This document shows, piece after piece, positions 1 to 6,493 of a stretch of 7,923 bases of DNA. The stretch comes from Candidatus Cloacimonadota bacterium (GTDB lineage Bacteria; Cloacimonadota; Cloacimonadia; Cloacimonadales; WRIO01): positions 1 through 7,923 of the forward strand of contig JAGOCT010000070.1 of assembly GCA_017998585.1 (NCBI GenBank). Reading direction: 5' to 3'. The notes below the pieces were generated by a model, which had not been told where the DNA came from, did not search any database, and saw only the letters and a list, made by a program, of their open reading frames with translations. Each line of letters opens with the position of its first letter. The stretch's first letter is position 1. Made by a program: the position numbers and the translations under genes.

Positions 1-1909
1 TGTGATACTAACCGAAAAACGCAAAGCAGTAACAGCAGAGGGAAAACCTCTTTTCCTGCCACGTATCACTCAGACAATGGATGTGGATCTGGAAAGAAAC
101 TCTGTACAGATGGCATTGTATAAAGCGGTCACAGACTATGTAAAAAAGGGCTATAACCGTGCGATAAAAGATCAGAAGCCTCATATCGGTTTTCTGATGG
201 TTTTACTCCAGAGAATTGTGACTTCAAGCTCTCATGCTATCCGTTGTACACTGGAGCGAAGATTACAGGTACTGGAAAATTTGTGTGAAACCCAATCATA
301 TCCTGGCGAAGAAGAGCTTGAAGATTTCACAGAACTTGACGGACAAATGCAATTGGATATGTTGGTTGAAGTGGACGAATCCGGCAGAACCTGTGAGATA
401 GCAGAAGTAAAATCTCTGTTGAATCTTGCATTGACCGCTGAGATGGCAGGACCTGATATAAAATCCGAAACACTAATGAATCTTATCTTCCGCTTGCAGG
501 GAGAAGAAAATGACGATCAACTGAAACTACTTATTTTCACTGAATTCGTTTCAACCCAGGCAATGTTGCAGACCTATCTGAGTGAAAGAGGTATCTCCTG
601 CACCATCTTAAACGGTTCAATGAGCATGGATGAAAGACAAAAGGCACAGCGTGATTTTCGTGATAATGCCCGGATTCTTATAGCAACAGATGCAGGAGGT
701 GAAGGTCTTAATCTTCAATTCTGTCATGTGGTAATTAATTATGACTTACCCTGGAATCCGATGCGTATAGAACAAAGAATTGGGCGTATTGATCGTATAG
801 GTCAAAGCAGAATCGTTCGTGCAATCAATTTTATTTATAAAAATTCAGTCGAAGGCCGGGTATGGGAAGTTCTTCAAACAAAGCTGTCCATCATTCTGAA
901 TGAGATGGGAATTGATAAAGCCGATGACATTCTCGATACTTCTTTATCAGGAGACATGATTGAAAAAATGATGACACATATCATTATGGAAGATGCTGAT
1001 CCTGACTTGCAAATTGATCAAACAGTAATAAATCTTAAGGAAGAAATGCAGCAGATTAAAGAGCAGTGTGCTGTTTTTGGAATATCAGAAGAACCGGATT
1101 TATCAGCTGCAGAAAATCTCCGCAACCATCCTTTACCGCACTGGATAGAACAAATGACAACGCATTATCTTCTCATGAAAGAATGCAAACTGGAGAATAA
1201 TCTGTGGGGATGGGACTTTACATGGCCGGATGGAGAAAAAGTAAAAAGGGCAGTCTTTCAATCCAAAGAACTTTCTAGTGATAAGAATCTTCTTTCGCTT
1301 GAAAATGCCCGGATTCGTGGTTTAGCTATGAATCTGCCTCTATTTATTCCCGGACAGCCTTTGCCATGTATATTTATAAATGACCTTCCTAAAACGGTTA
1401 CAGGTCTGTGGGGTCTGTTTGAAATCCGCATATCTGTTCAACAACCGGCAAATGCTCAAATCAGAATCCCTCTGACAAGACGAAGCTACATTCCTGTTTT
1501 TGTAAGCAATGAAGATAAATTGTTCATACCAACAGCAAGACATATCTGGGATAAGTTGTTAACTAATGATTTCCACATAAACAATATGAGATATTCAAAT
1601 GAATCCCTTGTCGCTTACAATAAACTTTTATCAGCAGCCGAAAAGGCTGGTCAGGAGATTTTTGATACGATGCAGAAAGCGCATTTCACAGCAGTTGCTC
1701 GCGAAGAAGAGCGTGGTATGATTGCCTTTACCTCACGCCGTAAAGCAATCAACAGACTGGGACTTCCTGAAGTGAGACACTTCAGACTGGCACATCTGGA
1801 TAAAGATGAAACACAATGGCGAAACGAACTTAAATCCTCTCTTCAGATCGTTCCTGAAATACGACCATTGTTAATACTCAATGTTGAAAACGGGAGTGGT
1901 TGTGAATAG
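1..1909 (+). CDS. brxHII: SNF2-type DEAD/DEAH helicase, C-terminal part (BrxHII-like, BREX type 3), 5' partial
   Basis: The reading frame is open to the left edge, so the start and the N-terminal ATPase lobe (Walker A, DEAH) lie outside the window. Seen: about 635 residues holding the second RecA-like lobe. Motif IV region LLIFTEFVSTQ is at about residues 176-186, motif V ATDAGGEGLNLQ at 228-239, and motif VI QRIGRIDRIGQ with its arginine fingers at 258-268. The pattern around LPWNPMRIEQRIGR is typical of RapA/SNF2-like helicases of defence islands. The C-terminal third is an accessory region ending in a basic stretch (SRRKAINRLGLPEVR, near residue 580) seen in such helicases. Known: BREX type 3 has a helicase BrxHII directly before PglZ, which is the arrangement here; its precise role in defence is unresolved. 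The last 8 bases overlap the preferred start of pglZ, indicating translational coupling. Alternative: a DISARM DrmD-type helicase, but the following PglZ argues for BREX. Helicase identity is very sure; the BrxHII name is inferred from context. Confidence 0.8.
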   Translation, partial: VILTEKRKAVTAEGKPLFLPRITQTMDVDLERNSVQMALYKAVTDYVKKGYNRAIKDQKPHIGFLMVLLQRIVTSSSHAIRCTLERRLQVLENLCETQSYPGEEELEDFTELDGQMQLDMLVEVDESGRTCEIAEVKSLLNLALTAEMAGPDIKSETLMNLIFRLQGEENDDQLKLLIFTEFVSTQAMLQTYLSERGISCTILNGSMSMDERQKAQRDFRDNARILIATDAGGEGLNLQFCHVVINYDLPWNPMRIEQRIGRIDRIGQSRIVRAINFIYKNSVEGRVWEVLQTKLSIILNEMGIDKADDILDTSLSGDMIEKMMTHIIMEDADPDLQIDQTVINLKEEMQQIKEQCAVFGISEEPDLSAAENLRNHPLPHWIEQMTTHYLLMKECKLENNLWGWDFTWPDGEKVKRAVFQSKELSSDKNLLSLENARIRGLAMNLPLFIPGQPLPCIFINDLPKTVTGLWGLFEIRISVQQPANAQIRIPLTRRSYIPVFVSNEDKLFIPTARHIWDKLLTNDFHINNMRYSNESLVAYNKLLSAAEKAGQEIFDTMQKAHFTAVAREEERGMIAFTSRRKAINRLGLPEVRHFRLAHLDKDETQWRNELKSSLQIVPEIRPLLILNVENGSGCE

Positions 1910-3896
1910 CTGGCGAAACACTATCCTTAAAGAATTTGTCCCCAATCTTTCCAGGCTGACACTGGTATCTGATCCGGATTGCCTGTTGACCGAAGAAAAA
2001 CTGGCAATAGAGCTGAGAAACCGAGGATTTGATCTCATTGAATTTAATGACCCTATTGAGTTCAGATATGCCTATGAATCAAAATACAGATCCATTTGGG
2101 ATATGGGTAAGCAAACAGATCTTGTGGTAATCTTAAGATTAGAAGATACAAAATTAGCCGCCTTGCCTTATGATCTGCTGCAGATTGGCAGAAAGCTGTC
2201 TTTCAGTCTGGGAGATATTTTTCCTCACCTAAGTTATCCGGTTATTGAACAGATTGATCGCAGTCTGTTGGATTTACTGTTTGATGCTCAGAAGAAATCA
2301 TCTCCGGACAGGATGGGTGATAATGCAAGCAAAGATTTTATCCTTCGGCATGTATTCGGAGTAGCAGCAGAGTTAATATCCACAGATGTGGAACTGATGC
2401 GTTTTCTTTTACGGCTACATTACGGAAAGTTGGCAATTCCATCTATACTGACAGACAGGTTAGTTGAAGTATTGAATAACAGTGGAAATTTTAATGATTG
2501 GGCACTTTCTAAGGTCGTTACCGATGCAGAACATTTCTTTGCCTTTGTTCAGGAACGCTGGCCTATATTTCTTAATAGTCTCAAACAAAAAGGCAGTATT
2601 AAAGAAAATTATCAGGACTACTGTTTAAAGATTCAGGGTCCTGCAATACTCCCATTCAATCATCAGGATATAAGGGTATATATCGACAATTTATTTGTTG
2701 AAAGAAACCTCACACCTGTTGAATTTCCTGACATAAATACCGAGAAAAACTCCTGGATTTTAAGTGGTATTCAAGCAGCTAAATCAGATGATGATGACAT
2801 CAGAATTTCCCGATTGTTTGAACTTGTTAATACTGCCAGTTTATCAATGGATTCCAGATACACTGAATGGATTGCATTTGCCATGAAATGGGCAGAGCTT
2901 TCATCTATTATACATACCGGAGCCAATACTGAGCACCGTAAGAGTTACGATGAAAAAAGCCAAAAGATAAATGAGCTTTTTGCCGATTGGTTGAAAACTC
3001 ACTATGCCAGTCTGATCAATTTACCTCCTTCAAGTCCTGCCATGTTACACCATGTTCCCAGATATCTTGCCCGATACATGGAGGATAAAAAATGTCATAA
3101 GGTCGCATTGGTCGTTATAGATGGACTTTCGTTGGATCAATGGATAACCGTTCGGAATATCATCAGGAAACAAAATAAAGATCTTACTTTGCGCGAATCA
3201 GCAACTTTTGCATGGATACCAACCCTTACATCAATCTCAAGACAAGCCATATTCTCAGGTAAGCCTCCGTTTTATTTCCCCTCCTCAATTAATACAACAA
3301 ACAGTGAAGAGAAACTATGGAAGCAGTTTTGGCAAGGATATGATTTTACAAAACATGATATTGCTTACATACGCAGTCTTGGGGATGGTAATGCTGAGAC
3401 GGTAATAGAAAGTTTAATCAATCCGGCTCAGACGAAGATTGTCGGGCTGGTGATCGATAAAGTGGACAAAATTATGCACGGGATGCAGCTCGGAGCTACA
3501 GGTATGCATAATCAGATCAATCAATGGTGCCAGGGTAAATACCTGATTTCGCTGCTGAATTATTTGATAAGCCATGACTATGAAATATGGATAACCTCTG
3601 ACCATGGTAATATTGAATCAGTTGGCAAAGGGAGTCCATTAGAAGGAGCAATAGCAGATAGCCGTGGAGAAAGAGTCCGCATTTATCCAACACCGGAATT
3701 GCGTTCAAGAATATCATCTGACTATACATTTGCGTATGAATGGCTACCATCAGGTTTGCCTGATCAATATTTCCCTTTGATTGCAACAGGTAATAATGCC
3801 TTTATCAATGAAGGCAAATCAATTGTTGGCCATGGAGGCATTTCTATCGAAGAAGTGATTGTACCACTGATAAAAATTGAAAGGAAAACCTATTAA
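1902..3896 (+). CDS. pglZ: BREX PglZ-domain protein (alkaline phosphatase superfamily)
   Basis: Counting from GTG 1902 the protein has 664 residues. The N-terminal 380 residues are helical and family-specific (WRNTILKEF, then LTLVSDPDCLL and FRYAYESKYRS). The PglZ fold follows: the metal-binding strand VVIDGLSLDQW starts near residue 404, the PTLTSISR nucleophile region is near 440, VIDKVDKIMHG near 517, ITSDHGN near 564, and GHGGISIEEVIVPL near 643. These Asp/His clusters are the usual metal ligands of the alkaline phosphatase superfamily. Known: PglZ is a core protein of every BREX type; its biochemical substrate is not firmly established. Start choice: an ATG at 1881 in the same frame has no Shine-Dalgarno, whereas GTG 1902 has GGGAG five bases upstream and begins VNSWRN, which suits the family. 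Length fits the shorter PglZ of type 3 rather than the longer type 1 form. The TAA stop overlaps the next ATG by one base (TAATG). Confidence 0.88.
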   Translation: MNSWRNTILKEFVPNLSRLTLVSDPDCLLTEEKLAIELRNRGFDLIEFNDPIEFRYAYESKYRSIWDMGKQTDLVVILRLEDTKLAALPYDLLQIGRKLSFSLGDIFPHLSYPVIEQIDRSLLDLLFDAQKKSSPDRMGDNASKDFILRHVFGVAAELISTDVELMRFLLRLHYGKLAIPSILTDRLVEVLNNSGNFNDWALSKVVTDAEHFFAFVQERWPIFLNSLKQKGSIKENYQDYCLKIQGPAILPFNHQDIRVYIDNLFVERNLTPVEFPDINTEKNSWILSGIQAAKSDDDDIRISRLFELVNTASLSMDSRYTEWIAFAMKWAELSSIIHTGANTEHRKSYDEKSQKINELFADWLKTHYASLINLPPSSPAMLHHVPRYLARYMEDKKCHKVALVVIDGLSLDQWITVRNIIRKQNKDLTLRESATFAWIPTLTSISRQAIFSGKPPFYFPSSINTTNSEEKLWKQFWQGYDFTKHDIAYIRSLGDGNAETVIESLINPAQTKIVGLVIDKVDKIMHGMQLGATGMHNQINQWCQGKYLISLLNYLISHDYEIWITSDHGNIESVGKGSPLEGAIADSRGERVRIYPTPELRSRISSDYTFAYEWLPSGLPDQYFPLIATGNNAFINEGKSIVGHGGISIEEVIVPLIKIERKTY

Positions 3897-4651
3897 TGAC
3901 CCAACGACATGACAAACTGGGTATCAAGCAGACCATTCAAAAACACTGGATGGACCATGTTGTAAAAATGATGCTGGCAGGCATGAATGAAAAAGAGATC
4001 AGAGCTGAATTAGACGCATTTTTAGCAACTCAGAAACAAAGTGGCGGTATTGGAGAACGAGGCAAAAAAACTTATGGTATTGCCATTTCCATTCTGACAT
4101 CATGGTTTGCTCCGGATAAAGAGTTAATTCCATTCAGAGATTATGCTCTTTCACTTATTCGACATGAAAATCCTTTAAACTGGCTTCCATATCATTGGGC
4201 AATCATATCAGCATCATATCCCTTCTGGTTCAATGTGGCAAAACAAACAGGGAGACTTTTTAATTTACAGAATCAGATCAGACAGGCACAAATTTTCTCC
4301 AGAATCAAAGAGCAATACGGTGACAGGGAAACAGTAGCAAGGAATGCCCGATATACAGTCCGTTCATTTGTTGCCTGGGGCGTATTGGAAGATTCAAAAG
4401 TTAAAGGATGTTATGAACAAAGTAAACCAATGGAGATCATTGAGCCTGCTCTGGCAATTCTTTTATATGAATCCGCTTTGTATGCTGATAAAGAAGGAAA
4501 ATCCGCTCTTGGATTATTGAAAAGCAACCCTGCATTCTTTCCATTTAAATTGCCTGTTTTGACAGGAGACTATATATCGCAACAAAGCAAAACAATCGAA
4601 GTTGTTCGATATGGTCTGGATGATGAACTTTTAAAGCTGAGAAATCTATAG
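3896..4651 (+). CDS. brxA: small helical protein at the end of the BREX operon, probable divergent BrxA (DUF1819-like)
   Basis: 251 residues, starting at the TAATG junction with pglZ, with AAGG about 11 bases upstream. No signal peptide or membrane segment is seen. The protein looks mostly helical. The N-terminal part contains a basic GERGKKTYGIAISIL segment near residues 53-67. A segment NWLPYHWAIISASYPFWFNVAKQ lies near 94-116, followed by a likely winged-helix region (RIKEQYGDRETVARNARYTVRSFVAWGVL, near 136-164). Known: BrxA is a small DNA-binding winged-helix protein of BREX, and in type 3 systems it is the last gene after pglZ. The position, the 'SYP' segment and the helix-turn-helix-like region support BrxA, but I see no diagnostic motif, so the family name rests largely on context. 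It could instead be a lineage-specific BREX accessory protein. It is the last + strand gene before the convergent plasmid module. Confidence 0.5.
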   Translation: MTQRHDKLGIKQTIQKHWMDHVVKMMLAGMNEKEIRAELDAFLATQKQSGGIGERGKKTYGIAISILTSWFAPDKELIPFRDYALSLIRHENPLNWLPYHWAIISASYPFWFNVAKQTGRLFNLQNQIRQAQIFSRIKEQYGDRETVARNARYTVRSFVAWGVLEDSKVKGCYEQSKPMEIIEPALAILLYESALYADKEGKSALGLLKSNPAFFPFKLPVLTGDYISQQSKTIEVVRYGLDDELLKLRNL

Positions 4652-4866
4652 AAATACGGAACAGATATATCAAATGTCATAGAATTTACAGATAGACATT
4701 GCTGATGATTTCAGGTACTTCATTCTTAAGCATAAATTATACTCCGAAGGATTTCCTACCTGAATTCTTTTAGTATATATTCTTCTCTGTATAAATCAAT
4801 TTTTCGGTGTAAGCTATATTATAGGTAATTTTTCAATTTATCCCGTTTTGAAAAATATAGGATGTC
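4652..4866. other. convergent intergenic region between BREX operon and parB
   Basis: 215 AT-rich bases separating the ends of the BREX operon (+) and the rep-par operon (-). I see no intrinsic terminator with a GC-rich stem and a T-tract for either direction. Present are an 8-base inverted repeat TTCAGGTA/TACCTGAA (4710-4717 and 4757-4764, 39 bases apart) and a 9-base AT-rich one at 4828-4856. Short open frames on both strands across 4683-4763 (25 codons on +, somewhat longer on -) could be the decayed end of a gene, but nothing is recognisable. Confidence 0.5.
4828..4856. repeat. 9-bp inverted repeat just downstream of parB
   Basis: ATTTTTCAA (4828-4836) and TTGAAAAAT (4848-4856) are perfect inverted arms around an 11-base spacer, beginning 10 bases after the parB stop. 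The stem is AT-rich and lacks a following T-tract in either direction, so it would be a poor intrinsic terminator. It could be an mRNA 3' end stabiliser or a protein-binding dyad. Confidence 0.35.
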
Positions 4867-5688
4867 TTAGTTATTAAATTTATCTCTAGTCTTACAAAGT
4901 TCTTTGATCAACCCTTCCAGATCTTCCTGTAGTGAAAGATATTCATTCTTTTGAATTTTTGCTAAATCTTTTTTTAGAGAACTAATTCCTTTTTTTAGTT
5001 TTTCATTCAAGTCTTTATTTCCCGATTTATGGTCTTTTTTTCGGGTGAGTTCCCTTACTTGTTCTCTGGTTAAACTATCATTTAAAATTTTATCTATTAA
5101 GAGTCCCATTTTCTCAGAAGTTTCTTGTTTTGCTACTTCTATCAGAACTCTTTTAGAAAGTTCGGCGCGCCGAACTTTTTCTTTTAAGTGATCAGGAATC
5201 CGATTAATACTGAGAATTTCACTGATTGTTGATTCTTTTTTTCCAATAGCAATAGCTAGATTTTTTTGAGTGTAGTTGTAATTTTTAATCATTTGAGCCA
5301 AGGCCTCGGCTTCTTCTACTGGTTTTAGATTTTCCCGCTGAAGATTTTCAATGATGGAAACTTCAAGCGGATCTTCTTTGGTAATAATTGCACGAATTGT
5401 GTGCATATCAGCCATTTTACATGCCCTTAAACGTCTTTCTCCTGCAACAAGTGTATAGGAGTTATCTTCTGAAATTCTTACAATAATAGGCTGAATAAGC
5501 CCGCTATGCTTGATTGAATTACTTAAGTCAAGCAGACTGTCTTCATCAAATATCTTTCGTGGCTGATAAGGATTCATCTTAATTTCATTGATATCCAATG
5601 TCATAATATCGTTTGAATTGTCAAAAAATTCATCCATTGGACTGTTCTTCTTTTCAGGATTTAAGAAACCACCTTTTGATTTATTCAT
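4867..5688 (-). CDS. parB: ParB/Spo0J-family partition protein (centromere-binding CTPase)
   Basis: 273 residues. An N-terminal variable tail of about 30 residues is followed by the ParB N-domain: NPYQPRKIF at 39-47, GLIQPI at 63-68, the CTP-binding GERRLRA box at 83-89, and ENLQREN at 114-120. A helix-turn-helix (TQKNLAIAIGKKESTISEIL) spans 140-159. The C-terminal 70 residues are lysine/glutamate-rich and probably form the dimerising coiled part. Known: ParB loads at a parS centromere, slides as a CTP-dependent clamp, and stimulates the ParA ATPase to segregate DNA. The organisation (HTH ParB paired with a ParA lacking an N-terminal HTH) resembles chromosomal Soj/Spo0J. The ATG overlaps the parA stop (ATGA), and a GGAAAG ribosome binding site lies inside parA, so the pair is translationally coupled. 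The coding sequence contains a striking GC-rich palindrome over codons 171-178, listed separately. Confidence 0.93.
   Translation of the reverse strand: MNKSKGGFLNPEKKNSPMDEFFDNSNDIMTLDINEIKMNPYQPRKIFDEDSLLDLSNSIKHSGLIQPIIVRISEDNSYTLVAGERRLRACKMADMHTIRAIITKEDPLEVSIIENLQRENLKPVEEAEALAQMIKNYNYTQKNLAIAIGKKESTISEILSINRIPDHLKEKVRRAELSKRVLIEVAKQETSEKMGLLIDKILNDSLTREQVRELTRKKDHKSGNKDLNEKLKKGISSLKKDLAKIQKNEYLSLQEDLEGLIKELCKTRDKFNN
5157..5178. repeat. 22-bp perfect palindrome inside parB, candidate intragenic parS
   Basis: A perfect 22-base dyad with core GTTCGGCGCGCCGAAC flanked by AAA/TTT. It is conspicuously GC-rich in a very AT-rich gene and lies at codons 171-178 just after the helix-turn-helix. 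It encodes KVRRAELS and uses CGG and CGC arginine codons that are otherwise uncommon here. ParB centromeres are typically short perfect palindromes and some lie within par genes. The canonical 16-bp chromosomal parS (TGTTTCACGTGAAACA) is not seen in the window. Only one copy was noticed. Confidence 0.45.
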
Positions 5689-6431
5689 AATCTTTCCATC
5701 ACTTCACTTAAAAATTGATAAAATTGCTGTGCTTGTTTTCCATTAGGATCGTATTCCATGATAGACTGCTTTCTGGTTGGACTTTCCACCATTGAAATTG
5801 CACGATTAATAAGCGTATTAAAAACAAGCTCCTTGTAATTCGACCTTAGATACTCTTCGATCTCTTTTTCTATAACAGTTTTTTTACCTTCGACCATTGT
5901 AATAATAATCCCCAGTATTTCAAGATTTTTATTGAATCTTCTCTTAACCTTACTAACTGTTTCAATCAAATCCTGAAGTCCGGCTAAGGCATAAGGAGCA
6001 GGTTTTATAGGAATAAGAACCGCATCACATGCTATCAAAGCAGACAGATTTAGAAACCCTAATGAAGGCAGGCAATCTATGATAATAACATCATAATCAT
6101 TCTTTATTGCCTGAAGGTTCTCCTGAAGATTATAAACATCATCAAGCTTACCATCTGACATTTTTGAGAGGTGTATATTTGCTCCAATAAGGTACAAATT
6201 TTGACTGATCAACTCTGGTTGTATTGTTTGATCATTTTGATAGCAGGTTATAATATCTGAGTGCATTTTTGTAGGATCATCCAGAAATGAGCTGGTTAAA
6301 TTGCCTTGTGGATCATTGTCTATAGCTAAGACCTTCTTCCCTTTTTCTACTAAACCTTTTGCTAAATTAAATGCAATTGTTGTTTTTGCGACCCCGCCTT
6401 TTTGGTTTATCACTGAAATTATTTTTCCCAT
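5685..6431 (-). CDS. parA: ParA/Soj-family partition ATPase
   Basis: 248 residues. The deviant Walker A motif KGGVAKTT is at 11-18, with the signature lysine at its start. Walker A' AIDNDPQGN is at 36-44, and the Walker B region VIIIDCLPSLG at 115-125. A conserved IPIKPAPYALAGL segment lies at 140-152. There is no N-terminal helix-turn-helix extension, so this is a short, Soj-like ParA that probably does not autoregulate by itself through a dedicated DNA-binding domain. Known: ATP-bound ParA dimers coat the nucleoid non-specifically and ParB-parS complexes follow the gradient, positioning plasmid copies in the cell. The gene lies 62 bases downstream of the rep stop on the same strand. No strong promoter is seen in that gap, only AT-rich sequence and a 7-base AATTTTA/TAAAATT inverted repeat (6432-6438 and 6469-6475), so it is probably cotranscribed with rep. 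An AGG lies about nine bases before the ATG. Confidence 0.95.
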   Translation of the reverse strand: MGKIISVINQKGGVAKTTIAFNLAKGLVEKGKKVLAIDNDPQGNLTSSFLDDPTKMHSDIITCYQNDQTIQPELISQNLYLIGANIHLSKMSDGKLDDVYNLQENLQAIKNDYDVIIIDCLPSLGFLNLSALIACDAVLIPIKPAPYALAGLQDLIETVSKVKRRFNKNLEILGIIITMVEGKKTVIEKEIEEYLRSNYKELVFNTLINRAISMVESPTRKQSIMEYDPNGKQAQQFYQFLSEVMERL

Positions 6432-6493
6432 AATTTTAAGCCTGCCTTTATTGTTTGCTCTGCCACACTAAAATTTATAGTTTTGTATGTTTC

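Noticed and set aside
1340..1543. Open frame on the - strand inside the helicase gene
   Set aside because: It lies fully opposite a well conserved coding sequence, has no domain and no ribosome binding context; it is a shadow frame.
1..1909. DISARM DrmD as the identity of the helicase
   Set aside because: The motifs alone would allow it, but a PglZ gene follows in a coupled operon and no DISARM gene is visible, so BREX type 3 fits better.
3208..3786. Several 60-90 codon frames on both strands inside pglZ
   Set aside because: They overlap the conserved phosphatase-domain core and have low-information translations; pglZ explains this sequence.
4674..4699. Possible hairpin ATGTC/GACAT after the BREX operon as terminator
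   Set aside because: Short AT-rich stem, 16-base loop and no T-tract.
4867..6431. Chromosomal-type parS (TGTTTCACGTGAAACA)
   Set aside because: No match or near match was seen by eye in or around the par genes.
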